Of a stretch of DNA of 5,525 nt, positions 1-5,438 are shown piece after piece; within the stretch, counting starts at the first letter, position 1; every line of letters begins with the position of its first letter. Both the position numbers and the translations under genes were made by a program. The notes under the pieces were generated by a model. It made no database searches. It saw nothing but the letters and a program-made list of their open reading frames with translations, and was not told the origin of the DNA. The stretch spans positions 1 through 5,525 of the forward strand of contig CALHTA010000277.1 in the NCBI GenBank assembly GCA_938038645.1. The letters run 5' to 3'. The DNA is from an uncultured Thiotrichaceae bacterium. Lineage in GTDB: Bacteria > Pseudomonadota > Gammaproteobacteria > Thiotrichales > Thiotrichaceae.

Positions 1-186
1 AGCGATGCTGAACCTGTTAAAATGACGCTCATGGATGGAGTGACTAGCGCGGGTGTTTCATTTTTTTCCAAAGAAGGTGAAACGTCAGAGTCTTGGGCAA
101 AACCTGAGCTTCCTATTGGTGTAGAGGTAAAGCTGACCACTGAACGTTGGGGAGAAATTAGGCGAGTGTTGCCGATTTATTACTAA
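1..186 (+). CDS. gspJ: Type II secretion minor pseudopilin GspJ, C-terminal end (partial)
   Basis: Frame 1 is open from the window edge to the TAA at 184-186, giving the last 61 residues of a longer protein. The segment LMDGV, a Ser-Trp near the middle, and then LPIGVEVKL followed by WGEIRRV matches the C-terminal pattern of GspJ/XcpW minor pseudopilins: a 'gV..f...' strand, an 'sW' turn, 'LP.aVevtl' and an aromatic/Gly-Glu-Ile-Arg-Arg end. In the family, GspJ sits at the pseudopilus tip with GspI and GspK in the inner membrane/periplasm and helps prime secretion by the type II system. The N-terminal methylation motif lies outside the window, so assignment rests on the C-terminal fold pattern only. 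No gspK, the usual next gene, follows. An alternative is another pseudopilin-like protein with a similar C-terminus. Confidence 0.72.
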   Translation, partial: SDAEPVKMTLMDGVTSAGVSFFSKEGETSESWAKPELPIGVEVKLTTERWGEIRRVLPIYY

Positions 187-266
187 TAATAATTATCAAG
201 TTTTTGATTAGCCCGCTCTAAAGCATGAGTTGTGCATTATGAGGCTTAAAATATTCAGTATCTAAG

Positions 267-296
267 GCGACAACAGCACATAGTTTTGTCTATAAT
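267..296 (+). promoter_or_regulatory. Candidate sigma-70 promoter upstream of gene A
   Basis: A perfect -10 hexamer TATAAT lies at 291-296. An 18-base spacer separates it from GCGACA at 267-272, which matches four of six bases of the -35 consensus. Transcription would begin near 303, giving gene A a leader of about 214 nt, or producing a separate small RNA. A weaker alternative nearer the gene is GTGACG at 466-471 with TTTAAC at 490-495. Confidence 0.5.
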
Positions 297-460
297 GGCA
301 GCAGCAAAAAGTCAGATGAACCAAATTGTAATGATTCAACGACTAAGCTATCAGAGTTTTGGTGGCGGAAGCTGTTAAATCAGTTGCGTTTTGTGCATTT
401 GGGACCAAATTATTCTTTAGGTTCCTCTTACTCATCTCACAATAAATAGAAAAATTCAGG

Positions 461-479
461 ATCGTGTGACGCTCACGAT
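461..479. promoter_or_regulatory. Inverted repeat upstream of gene A
   Basis: ATCGTG at 461-466 is the reverse complement of CACGAT at 474-479, with a 7-base centre. An alternative fold pairs GTGA (466-469) with TCAC (473-476) inside ATC/GAT, leaving a two-base bulge. It lies 37 bases before the gene A start codon and could be an operator or a leader hairpin. It resembles no operator I can name; the half-site spacing does not fit CRP. Confidence 0.3.
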
Positions 480-516
480 TAAGACTAAATTTAACTTTTA
501 GCATGAAGGAAACGTT

Positions 517-1728
517 ATGAAATCTATGCAGAAAGGTGTCTTGTCAGTTGCTGCTGCAACTGTTTTTGCCTCAGGGGCAATCTTGCTTTCAGACAATGAC
601 AGCGACATGAGTTCTGAAGCTAAACTTGCTGCCACTGGTGCGGCAGGTGCGGTTACTGCTGTGGCAACAAACGCTGCAGCCACTGTGACTGAAACAGCAT
701 CTCAAGTGACTACTGAAGTTGAAACAACGGCAGCTGCAGTAGTTGATACCGCAACAGAAACGACAACGGATGCTGTTGAAACAGTACAAACTGCCGTCAC
801 TGAAACAGTGGCTTCAGCAGTAGAAATGACTCCTGAAGTTCCAACTGTTGATACAGAAGGTGCGGAAAAAGTTGCAGAAGCAGTCACTGAAACAACTGAA
901 GCAGTCACTGAAACAACTACTGAGATGACTGAAACAGTTACTGAGGCCGCTTCTGAAGCTGCTGAGACTGTTACGGAAGCAACTTCGGAAGCAGTTCAGA
1001 CAGCAACTGAAACAGTGGCAGAAACCACTGAAGTTGCGGCTAGCACTGCTGTTGAGACTACTGAGTCAAACAGTGAAACAGAAGTAGCTACCGCTGAAAC
1101 AGGTGATTTACCTCCTCCTCCTCCAGGCCCATTCCAAGAGAAGAGCGAAGAAGTAGCTGAAGCCGAAACTACTGAAGAGTCAGCTACAAGTGCAGTACAA
1201 GCTGTAGCGGCTGTCGCTGCAACTGCCGTGGCTGCTGAAGCTGTGACGGAAACTGAAGAAACAGTAAAAGAAGAAGTTGCTGAAGTTGTCGTTGAAGAAG
1301 CTAAGGTAGAAGAAGCTGCTGAGGTTGCCGTTGAAGAGGCTAAAGTGGAAGAAGTTGAAGTAACAGAGGCACCTGCTGTTGAAGAGGTTGCAGTAACAGC
1401 GGTTGATACTCAAAATCTTGACCATCAAGCTCAGCTGCGTGAAATGGAAGCCAAGCATCGTGAAGCGATGATGCAACAGCAGCAGCAAATGATGAATTAC
1501 TTCAGTCAGATGATGCTAAAGCAGAATGCTGAGCCAAAGTTAGACGCTAACGGCAAGCCTGTTAAAGTTCAGCGTGTAATTATTGTTCCTGTACCTGCAT
1601 ATTCTTATGGTTTGAATGCTGGGAGCCATATGATGGGAAGCTATGGAGCTATGCATGAAATGCATCATGGCAAGCACTCTATGAAAGAGAAAAAAGAGTC
1701 AGGTAATGTCGTAGAGCCAGTAAAGTAA
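517..1728 (+). CDS. Gene A: low-complexity Ala/Val/Thr/Glu repeat protein with Met/His-rich tail
   Basis: I do not recognise a named family. The start at 517 is supported by AAGGA at 506-510. Residues 7-24 form one hydrophobic segment after a short Lys-containing head, which may be a signal peptide or membrane anchor; no clear cleavage or lipobox motif is visible. Residues 57-100 and 130-184 are 11-residue repeats rich in T, E, A and V, predicted helical. A proline run (P199-P203, then GPF) follows. Residues 225-297 are Ala/Val then Glu/Val/Lys-rich with a 13-residue repeat. Residues 300-335 look like a coiled coil containing Q320-Q324 and several Met pairs. Residues 347-361 include a hydrophobic strand (VQRVIIVPVP) that looks like the most protein-like conserved piece. 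The tail (370-392) is rich in Met, His and Lys. Gene B starts 46 bases later, has a similar linker, and is probably co-transcribed. An extended, membrane-tethered or lipid-binding scaffold is plausible; a function is not established. Confidence 0.85.
   Translation: MKSMQKGVLSVAAATVFASGAILLSDNDSDMSSEAKLAATGAAGAVTAVATNAAATVTETASQVTTEVETTAAAVVDTATETTTDAVETVQTAVTETVASAVEMTPEVPTVDTEGAEKVAEAVTETTEAVTETTTEMTETVTEAASEAAETVTEATSEAVQTATETVAETTEVAASTAVETTESNSETEVATAETGDLPPPPPGPFQEKSEEVAEAETTEESATSAVQAVAAVAATAVAAEAVTETEETVKEEVAEVVVEEAKVEEAAEVAVEEAKVEEVEVTEAPAVEEVAVTAVDTQNLDHQAQLREMEAKHREAMMQQQQQMMNYFSQMMLKQNAEPKLDANGKPVKVQRVIIVPVPAYSYGLNAGSHMMGSYGAMHEMHHGKHSMKEKKESGNVVEPVK
685..1068 (+). repeat. Eleven-residue (hendecad) repeat tract within gene A
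   Basis: Residues 57-100 divide into four 11-mers (57-67, 68-78, 79-89, 90-100) beginning V, V, A, V. Residues 130-184 divide into five (130-140, 141-151, 152-162, 163-173, 174-184) beginning V, V, V, A, A. The cleanest units are VTEAASEAAET and VTEATSEAVQT. Small hydrophobic residues recur at positions 1, 5 and 8, with Thr/Glu elsewhere. This periodicity is that of 11/3 helices seen in synuclein, perilipin and LEA group 3 proteins, or of hendecad coiled coils. The two blocks are separated by a Pro-containing region and a 7-residue duplication. Confidence 0.6.
877..918 (+). repeat. Perfect 21-bp tandem duplication in gene A
   Basis: The 21 bases at 877-897 are repeated without any mismatch at 898-918. 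Each copy encodes EAVTETT (residues 121-127 and 128-134). Surrounding repeats have diverged at third codon positions, so this copy pair looks like a recent in-frame slippage event. Confidence 0.85.
1291..1368 (+). repeat. 39-bp degenerate tandem repeat in gene A
   Basis: Two adjacent 13-codon units at 1291-1329 and 1330-1368 encode VEEAKVEEAAEVA and VEEAKVEEVEVTE (residues 259-271 and 272-284). The first eight residues are identical, but several codons differ at the third base, so this is an older duplication than the 21-bp one. Confidence 0.65.
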
Positions 1729-1748
1729 GGGTTACTTTACTTGGTTTT
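1717..1748 (+). terminator. Hairpin with short T run overlapping the gene A stop (attenuator-like)
   Basis: AGTAAAGTAA at 1719-1728 is the perfect reverse complement of TTACTTTACT at 1732-1741, with a GGG loop. CC at 1717-1718 can also pair with GG at 1743-1744 if T1742 is bulged. TTTT follows at 1745-1748. The TAA stop of gene A is inside the left arm. The stem is AT-rich and the T run short, so it would be a weak terminator, an attenuator that lowers gene B expression relative to gene A, or a 3'-end stabilising structure. Confidence 0.45.
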
Positions 1749-1774
1749 CGGGGAATAGAATAAGGAGAATTTTG

Positions 1775-2506
1775 ATGGATATGATTCGTTGGTTAGCCAC
1801 CAATAAAGTAGTGTTGACAGTTTGGGGACTTGGAATTTTAGCAATTCTGTTAGCGTCTATCTTCGGTGGTGGTAAAAAGGTTGAGCCAGCTGCTGCCGTA
1901 GAAACAAAGCCAGTTGAAACAGTTGTTGAGACTTCTACAGAAGTAACTAAGCCTGCTGTTGCAGCAGTAGCTGCGACAGGTGCAGCTGCAACAACAGCGG
2001 TTTTGGCTGCAGTTGATACTGCGACTGAAACTACTGAGGACGCTGTGGCTGCGACTTCTGAAGTTGTCACAGATGCAGAAGCTAAGGTGGCTGATGCGGT
2101 TGAAGAGGCGTCTGATGCTGTGGAGGTTGAAACTCAGGAAGTTTCTGAAGCTTCATCTGAGGAAGCGGTCGCTGTTGCTGAAACAAGTGATTTAGCCGAT
2201 AAGTCTAGTGATGATTTATTGATGATGGCAAGAGAAGCTTATTGGGATAATGGTCTTGATAAGGCGGCTAGCTTGTATTCTGAACTAATTGAGCGTGAGC
2301 CTTCAGTTTTTGAACATAAAGGTGAGCTTGGAAACGTGTACTGGCGTCAGGGTTATCCTAAGAAAGCGGCTGAGTTATACGCAGATATTGCAGAGCCAAT
2401 GATTGCCGGCGGTAATGGTGAGCGTGTTTCTAACATGGTTGGTTTTATTGGTTTGTTTTTTCCTGAGCGTGCTACAAACATCAGAAAACTACTAGACGCA
2501 CAATAA
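1775..2506 (+). CDS. Gene B: membrane-anchored TPR-domain protein with acidic low-complexity linker
   Basis: I chose ATG 1775 because AAGGAG at 1762-1767 lies seven bases before it; a TTG three bases earlier would extend the frame by one codon but is too close to the ribosome binding site. The protein has 243 residues. Residues about 10-30 (VVLTVWGLGILAILLASIF region) form one transmembrane helix, followed by GGGKK. Residues about 36-140 are an Ala/Val/Thr/Glu linker without fixed structure or with long helices. Residues about 146-207 look like two tetratricopeptide units, with the typical A..Y...G...KA..LY..L and GN.Y...G...KA.ELY spacing. The last 30 residues form further helices ending in RKLLDAQ. 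TPR domains bind partner proteins, so an adaptor role is likely. The N-terminus is Lys/Arg-poor before the helix and KK follows it, so topology is uncertain. No enzyme motif is seen. It follows gene A by 46 bases and is closed by a strong terminator. Confidence 0.85.
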   Translation: MDMIRWLATNKVVLTVWGLGILAILLASIFGGGKKVEPAAAVETKPVETVVETSTEVTKPAVAAVAATGAAATTAVLAAVDTATETTEDAVAATSEVVTDAEAKVADAVEEASDAVEVETQEVSEASSEEAVAVAETSDLADKSSDDLLMMAREAYWDNGLDKAASLYSELIEREPSVFEHKGELGNVYWRQGYPKKAAELYADIAEPMIAGGNGERVSNMVGFIGLFFPERATNIRKLLDAQ

Positions 2507-2520
2507 TAGTAAGAAAGCAG

Positions 2521-2556
2521 ACCGGGTCTTACTGAAAAGTAAGGCCCGGTTTTTTT
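2521..2556 (+). terminator. Strong intrinsic terminator after gene B
   Basis: ACCGGGTCTTAC at 2521-2532 pairs with GTAAGGCCCGGT at 2539-2550 to form a 12-bp stem with one T-G wobble and a 6-base TGAAAA loop. Seven T residues run from 2550 to 2556. The upstream side has no A run, so it should act only for plus-strand transcription. It separates the A-B unit from gene C. Confidence 0.92.
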
Positions 2557-2596
2557 ATGTGTTTTTAATTTAGCCATTTAAATAGGATAAAAATAA

Positions 2597-4015
2597 ATGA
2601 CGCCAGTACAACGGATGCGTAACCGTTTGGATAGCTTGCAGAAGCACTTGAAGGACGAAAATCCTATTTTGGTGGATGTTGTTGATCGTTATAAAAAATT
2701 AGATTCAATAGCGCAAAAAATTGGACTGCTTAAACTAGGAGAGTCTTATACGACTCAAATTTCTTGGTGGCCTCTGATATCCGTACTTGGTACGTTTTCA
2801 GCAGGTAAGTCCAGCTTCATTAATTCGTATTTAGGTTTGAAGTTGCAGGATACGGGGAATCAAGCGGTAGACGATCGATTTACCGTTATATCCTATAGTT
2901 CCGATAGCGAAAGCCGCACGCTTCCTGGTATCGCTTTAGACAGTGACCCGCGCTTTCCATTTTACCAAATCAGTGAACAAATTGAGTCGGTTGCAACGGG
3001 TGAAGGTGCAAAAATTGATAACTACTTGCAAATGAAAGTAGTGCCTAGTGAGTCACTGCGAGGCAAGATCTTAATCGACTCTCCTGGTTTTGATGCAGAT
3101 GAACAGCGCAAATCGACACTAAAGCTGACTGATCACATTATTGATTTATCTGATTTAGTATTAGTCATGTTTGATGGTCGCCACCCAGAGCCCGGTGCTA
3201 TGCAAGATACCCTTGAGCATTTAGTTAAAGGGGCGCAGAGAAGGAATGATAGTAGCAAGTTTTTGTTTATACTGAATCAAATTGACACATCAGCCAAAGA
3301 AGATAACTTAGAGTCAATTGTCGCGGCCTGGCAGAAAGCCTTGGTTCAAGCGGGCTTAAGCTCCGGGCGATTTTTTATCTTGTTTAATAAAGATATTGCG
3401 GAGCCCGTTGAGGATGAAGCCGTTTGGGCGCGATATGTTGCCAAGCGAGATACGGATTACGCCGCCATTACTCAGCGAATGGAGGAAATTAATACGGAAA
3501 GAGTCTACCGCTTGCTTGGCAATCTAGAATCGCTTTCAAACCAAATAGAGCAACAGGCTGTTCCTCAGTTAAGCCTTGCACGAGCTCGCTGGCGCAAACG
3601 TGTTTTATCATTCGATGCAATGGCGCTCTCTTTTTTAGCAGCTGTTGTTGGCAGCTTATTATGGGTGTTCGGGCCCTTAAAGCAGTGGGTAAGTAACCCA
3701 GTTGGGTTAATAGATGATTTATTTGGAATAAGTATAATCGCCATTTTTGTTATTGCCTGCTTGGCTTTACACTTCTTTATACGTCGTTGGGCAGCCAAAA
3801 AGATCTCGAAGTCGTTAAGCTCTGAAGAAAACTACGGAAACCTTAAGGCTGCGTTCTTGAAAAGCACGAGGTTTTGGACGAGTCTATTTAGAATAAAGCC
3901 AGTTGGTTGGAGTAAGCGCATTGGTGGTAGACTATTCGCCATTCGAAATGATGTTGATCAGTTGATCCAGAAGCTAAACGATAATTTTAGTCGTCCATCT
4001 GGGAAAGAAAGCTAA
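2597..4015 (+). CDS. Gene C: EHD/dynamin-like GTPase with two transmembrane segments
   Basis: Residues 65-73 (GTFSAGKSS) are the P-loop (G1). T96 in DRFTVIS is the probable switch I threonine (G2). D161-G164 (DSPG) is G3, and N227-D230 (NQID) is a variant G4 in which the usual Lys is Gln. The block P110-F122, with PG.AL..DPR.PF, and the DSPG....EQR stretch resemble the G domain of eukaryotic EHD proteins, membrane-remodelling dynamin relatives. Residues 1-60 and 290-335 are predicted helical, as in the stalk segments of this superfamily. Hydrophobic helices at about 341-359 and 375-395 would place it in a membrane, with the basic C-terminal tail (residues 396-472) and the G domain on the same, presumably cytoplasmic, side. 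It starts 40 bases after the terminator with AGGA at 2584-2587 nine bases upstream; ATG 2615 (Met7) is a possible alternative start. It must use its own promoter or terminator read-through, and I see no convincing promoter in the gap. hemL follows after 27 bases. Substrate and nucleotide (GTP or ATP) are not known. Confidence 0.85.
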   Translation: MTPVQRMRNRLDSLQKHLKDENPILVDVVDRYKKLDSIAQKIGLLKLGESYTTQISWWPLISVLGTFSAGKSSFINSYLGLKLQDTGNQAVDDRFTVISYSSDSESRTLPGIALDSDPRFPFYQISEQIESVATGEGAKIDNYLQMKVVPSESLRGKILIDSPGFDADEQRKSTLKLTDHIIDLSDLVLVMFDGRHPEPGAMQDTLEHLVKGAQRRNDSSKFLFILNQIDTSAKEDNLESIVAAWQKALVQAGLSSGRFFILFNKDIAEPVEDEAVWARYVAKRDTDYAAITQRMEEINTERVYRLLGNLESLSNQIEQQAVPQLSLARARWRKRVLSFDAMALSFLAAVVGSLLWVFGPLKQWVSNPVGLIDDLFGISIIAIFVIACLALHFFIRRWAAKKISKSLSSEENYGNLKAAFLKSTRFWTSLFRIKPVGWSKRIGGRLFAIRNDVDQLIQKLNDNFSRPSGKES

Positions 4016-4042
4016 GCAAATTCTTTTAGGTTAGAGGTATAT

Positions 4043-5323
4043 ATGAGTCAGTCTGAAGATTTATTCTCACGTGCGCAAAAAGTAATCCCCGGCGGAGTTA
4101 ATTCTCCAGTACGTGCCTTTAAAGGGGTTGGTGGAACACCGCTGTTTATTAAGCGAGCTGAGAAAGCTTACCTCTATGATGAAGATGACAAACGTTATAT
4201 AGACTATATCGGTTCTTGGGGGCCAATGATTGCTGGTCATGCTAACCCAGAGATTTTAGATGTGGTTAGAGAGGCGGTTGGCAGAGGGCTTAGCTACGGA
4301 GCGCCAACAGAAATCGAAGTGTCGATGGCTGAGCGTGTAAAAGAGATCATGCCTTCGATCGAAATGGTCAGAATGGTTAACTCCGGTACTGAAGCGACGA
4401 TGTCTGCGATTCGATTAGCGCGCGGCTTTACTGGTCGAGATGATATCGTGAAGTTTGAAGGTGGCTATCACGGACATGGTGATTCTCTTTTGGTTAAAGC
4501 AGGCTCTGGAGCGCTTACCTTTGGTTTGCCTAACTCCCCAGGGGTGCCGGCTGAGTTAGCCAAGCATACCCTGACGCTGGATTATAACGACTCTGATCAG
4601 GTCAGAGCCTTGTTTAAAGAGCGTGGCGATAGTATTGCCTGCATTATTGTAGAGCCGGTTTGTGGCAATATGAACTGTGTGCCACCCGTTGCAGGGTTTC
4701 TTGAGACCTTGAAGGAAGTCTGTGATGCTTCTGGAGCATTATTGATCTTTGACGAAGTTATGACAGGTTTTAGAGTAGCGCAAGGTGGCGCTCAAGGTCA
4801 CTACGGTGTAAAGCCAGATTTAACAACGTTGGGTAAAATCATTGGTGGCGGGATGCCTGTGGGTGCATTCGGTGGTAGAGCAGATGTTATGCAGCATTTG
4901 GCACCAACGGGTCCTGTGTATCAAGCTGGAACGTTATCAGGTAATCCCATTGCGATGACTGCAGGTTTAAAAACGCTTGAGATTATTAGCCGCGATGGTT
5001 TTTATGAAGATCTGGATGTGAAGACTGAGCGTATGTTAAAGGGTATTTCCCAAGCAGCTCAAGATAACGGAATTCCATTTTCAACCAATCAAGTTGGTGC
5101 AATGTTTGGAATGTTCTTTACAGAAGAGGCGAAGGTTGAAAATTACCAACAAGTGACCGCCTGTAACGTTGAGCGATTTAACGCCTTCTTCCACTTGATG
5201 TTGGCTGAGGGTATAAACTTGGCTCCTTCAGCGTTTGAAGCTGGGTTTGTTTCTTCAGCGCATACTGATGAAGACATCGATAATACGATTGAAGCGGCAA
5301 GAAAAGTCTTTGAAAAACTCTAG
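4043..5323 (+). CDS. hemL: Glutamate-1-semialdehyde 2,1-aminomutase
   Basis: This PLP-dependent enzyme converts glutamate-1-semialdehyde to 5-aminolevulinate, the second step of the C5 route to heme and other tetrapyrroles, in the cytoplasm. The 426-residue product equals the usual length of the family. It opens with the typical [22 protein letters not shown] (113-118) binds the cofactor phosphate, YHGHGD (142-147) includes the cofactor-stacking region, and FDEVMTGFR (236-244) supplies the conserved Asp237. K265 in LGKIIGGG is the Schiff-base lysine, at the same number as in E. coli. GTLSGNP (296-302) is also conserved. All key residues are intact. AGAGG at 4033-4037 precedes the ATG by five bases. 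It lies 27 bases after gene C without a terminator or obvious promoter between them, so the two are probably one transcript. No intrinsic terminator is seen after its stop. Confidence 0.97.
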   Translation: MSQSEDLFSRAQKVIPGGVNSPVRAFKGVGGTPLFIKRAEKAYLYDEDDKRYIDYIGSWGPMIAGHANPEILDVVREAVGRGLSYGAPTEIEVSMAERVKEIMPSIEMVRMVNSGTEATMSAIRLARGFTGRDDIVKFEGGYHGHGDSLLVKAGSGALTFGLPNSPGVPAELAKHTLTLDYNDSDQVRALFKERGDSIACIIVEPVCGNMNCVPPVAGFLETLKEVCDASGALLIFDEVMTGFRVAQGGAQGHYGVKPDLTTLGKIIGGGMPVGAFGGRADVMQHLAPTGPVYQAGTLSGNPIAMTAGLKTLEIISRDGFYEDLDVKTERMLKGISQAAQDNGIPFSTNQVGAMFGMFFTEEAKVENYQQVTACNVERFNAFFHLMLAEGINLAPSAFEAGFVSSAHTDEDIDNTIEAARKVFEKL

Positions 5324-5358
5324 ACTTAGACCATTTAGCTTAAAATATTGTCATTTAC

Positions 5359-5386
5359 TTGACTTTATTTGGAACTAATTTAAAAA
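5359..5386 (+). promoter_or_regulatory. Candidate rpoH promoter
   Basis: TTGACT at 5359-5364 matches five of six bases of the -35 consensus. TAAAAA at 5381-5386, 16 bases later, is a four-of-six -10. Transcription would start near 5393, inside the CIRCE element, a normal arrangement for HrcA repression. An alternative start uses TGCTAAAAT at 5408-5416 as an extended -10. Confidence 0.45.
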
Positions 5387-5413
5387 TTAGCACTCTCAGT
5401 ATACGAGTGCTAA
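5387..5413. promoter_or_regulatory. CIRCE operator (HrcA binding site)
   Basis: TTAGCACTC at 5387-5395 and GAGTGCTAA at 5405-5413 are perfect 9-bp inverted arms with the exact 9-base spacer of the CIRCE consensus. CIRCE is the operator of the heat-shock repressor HrcA, usually found before groESL and dnaK/hrcA operons. Here it stands 25 bases before the rpoH start codon and overlaps the predicted transcription start, so HrcA would be expected to repress rpoH at normal temperature. Confidence 0.95.
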
Positions 5414-5438
5414 AATTAGCAAGAAATTGGAGAAAGAT

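Larger units (their letters stand above)
187..516. other. 330-base intergenic region
   Basis: No convincing protein gene is present. The stretch separates gspJ from the low-complexity gene A. It holds a promoter candidate with a perfect TATAAT at 291-296, a weak hairpin (GGGACC at 401-406 with GGTTCC at 420-425, 13-base loop), and the inverted repeat at 461-479. The gene A ribosome binding site is AAGGA at 506-510, six bases before the ATG. There is no clear intrinsic terminator after gspJ; the best hairpin there (ATCAA/TTGAT around 196-209) is short and lacks a following T run. Confidence 0.6.

Noticed and set aside
316..378. Short 20-codon ORF beginning MNQIVMIQRL in the leader before gene A
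   Set aside because: No good ribosome binding site, no recognisable peptide and a length expected by chance.
401..425. GGGACC/GGTTCC hairpin as a terminator or small RNA end
   Set aside because: Six pairs including a wobble, a 13-base loop and no T run; too weak to call.
465..477. TGTGA...TCACG resembling a CRP site
   Set aside because: The half-sites are 3 bases apart instead of the 6 needed, so it does not fit the CRP consensus.
685..1068. CRISPR-like array suggested by repeated units in gene A
   Set aside because: The repeats are coding, in frame and degenerate at third positions, with no unique spacers.
1772..1774. TTG as start codon of gene B
   Set aside because: It is only four bases from AAGGAG, while the ATG at 1775 has ideal seven-base spacing.
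498..2070. Several minus-strand open frames opposite genes A and B
   Set aside because: They arise from the biased GAA/ACT/GCT codon content of the repeats, lack ribosome binding sites and have unlikely protein composition.
5324..5386. Terminator for hemL
   Set aside because: No stable hairpin with a T run is present; the only strong inverted repeat is the CIRCE element, which lacks a T tract.
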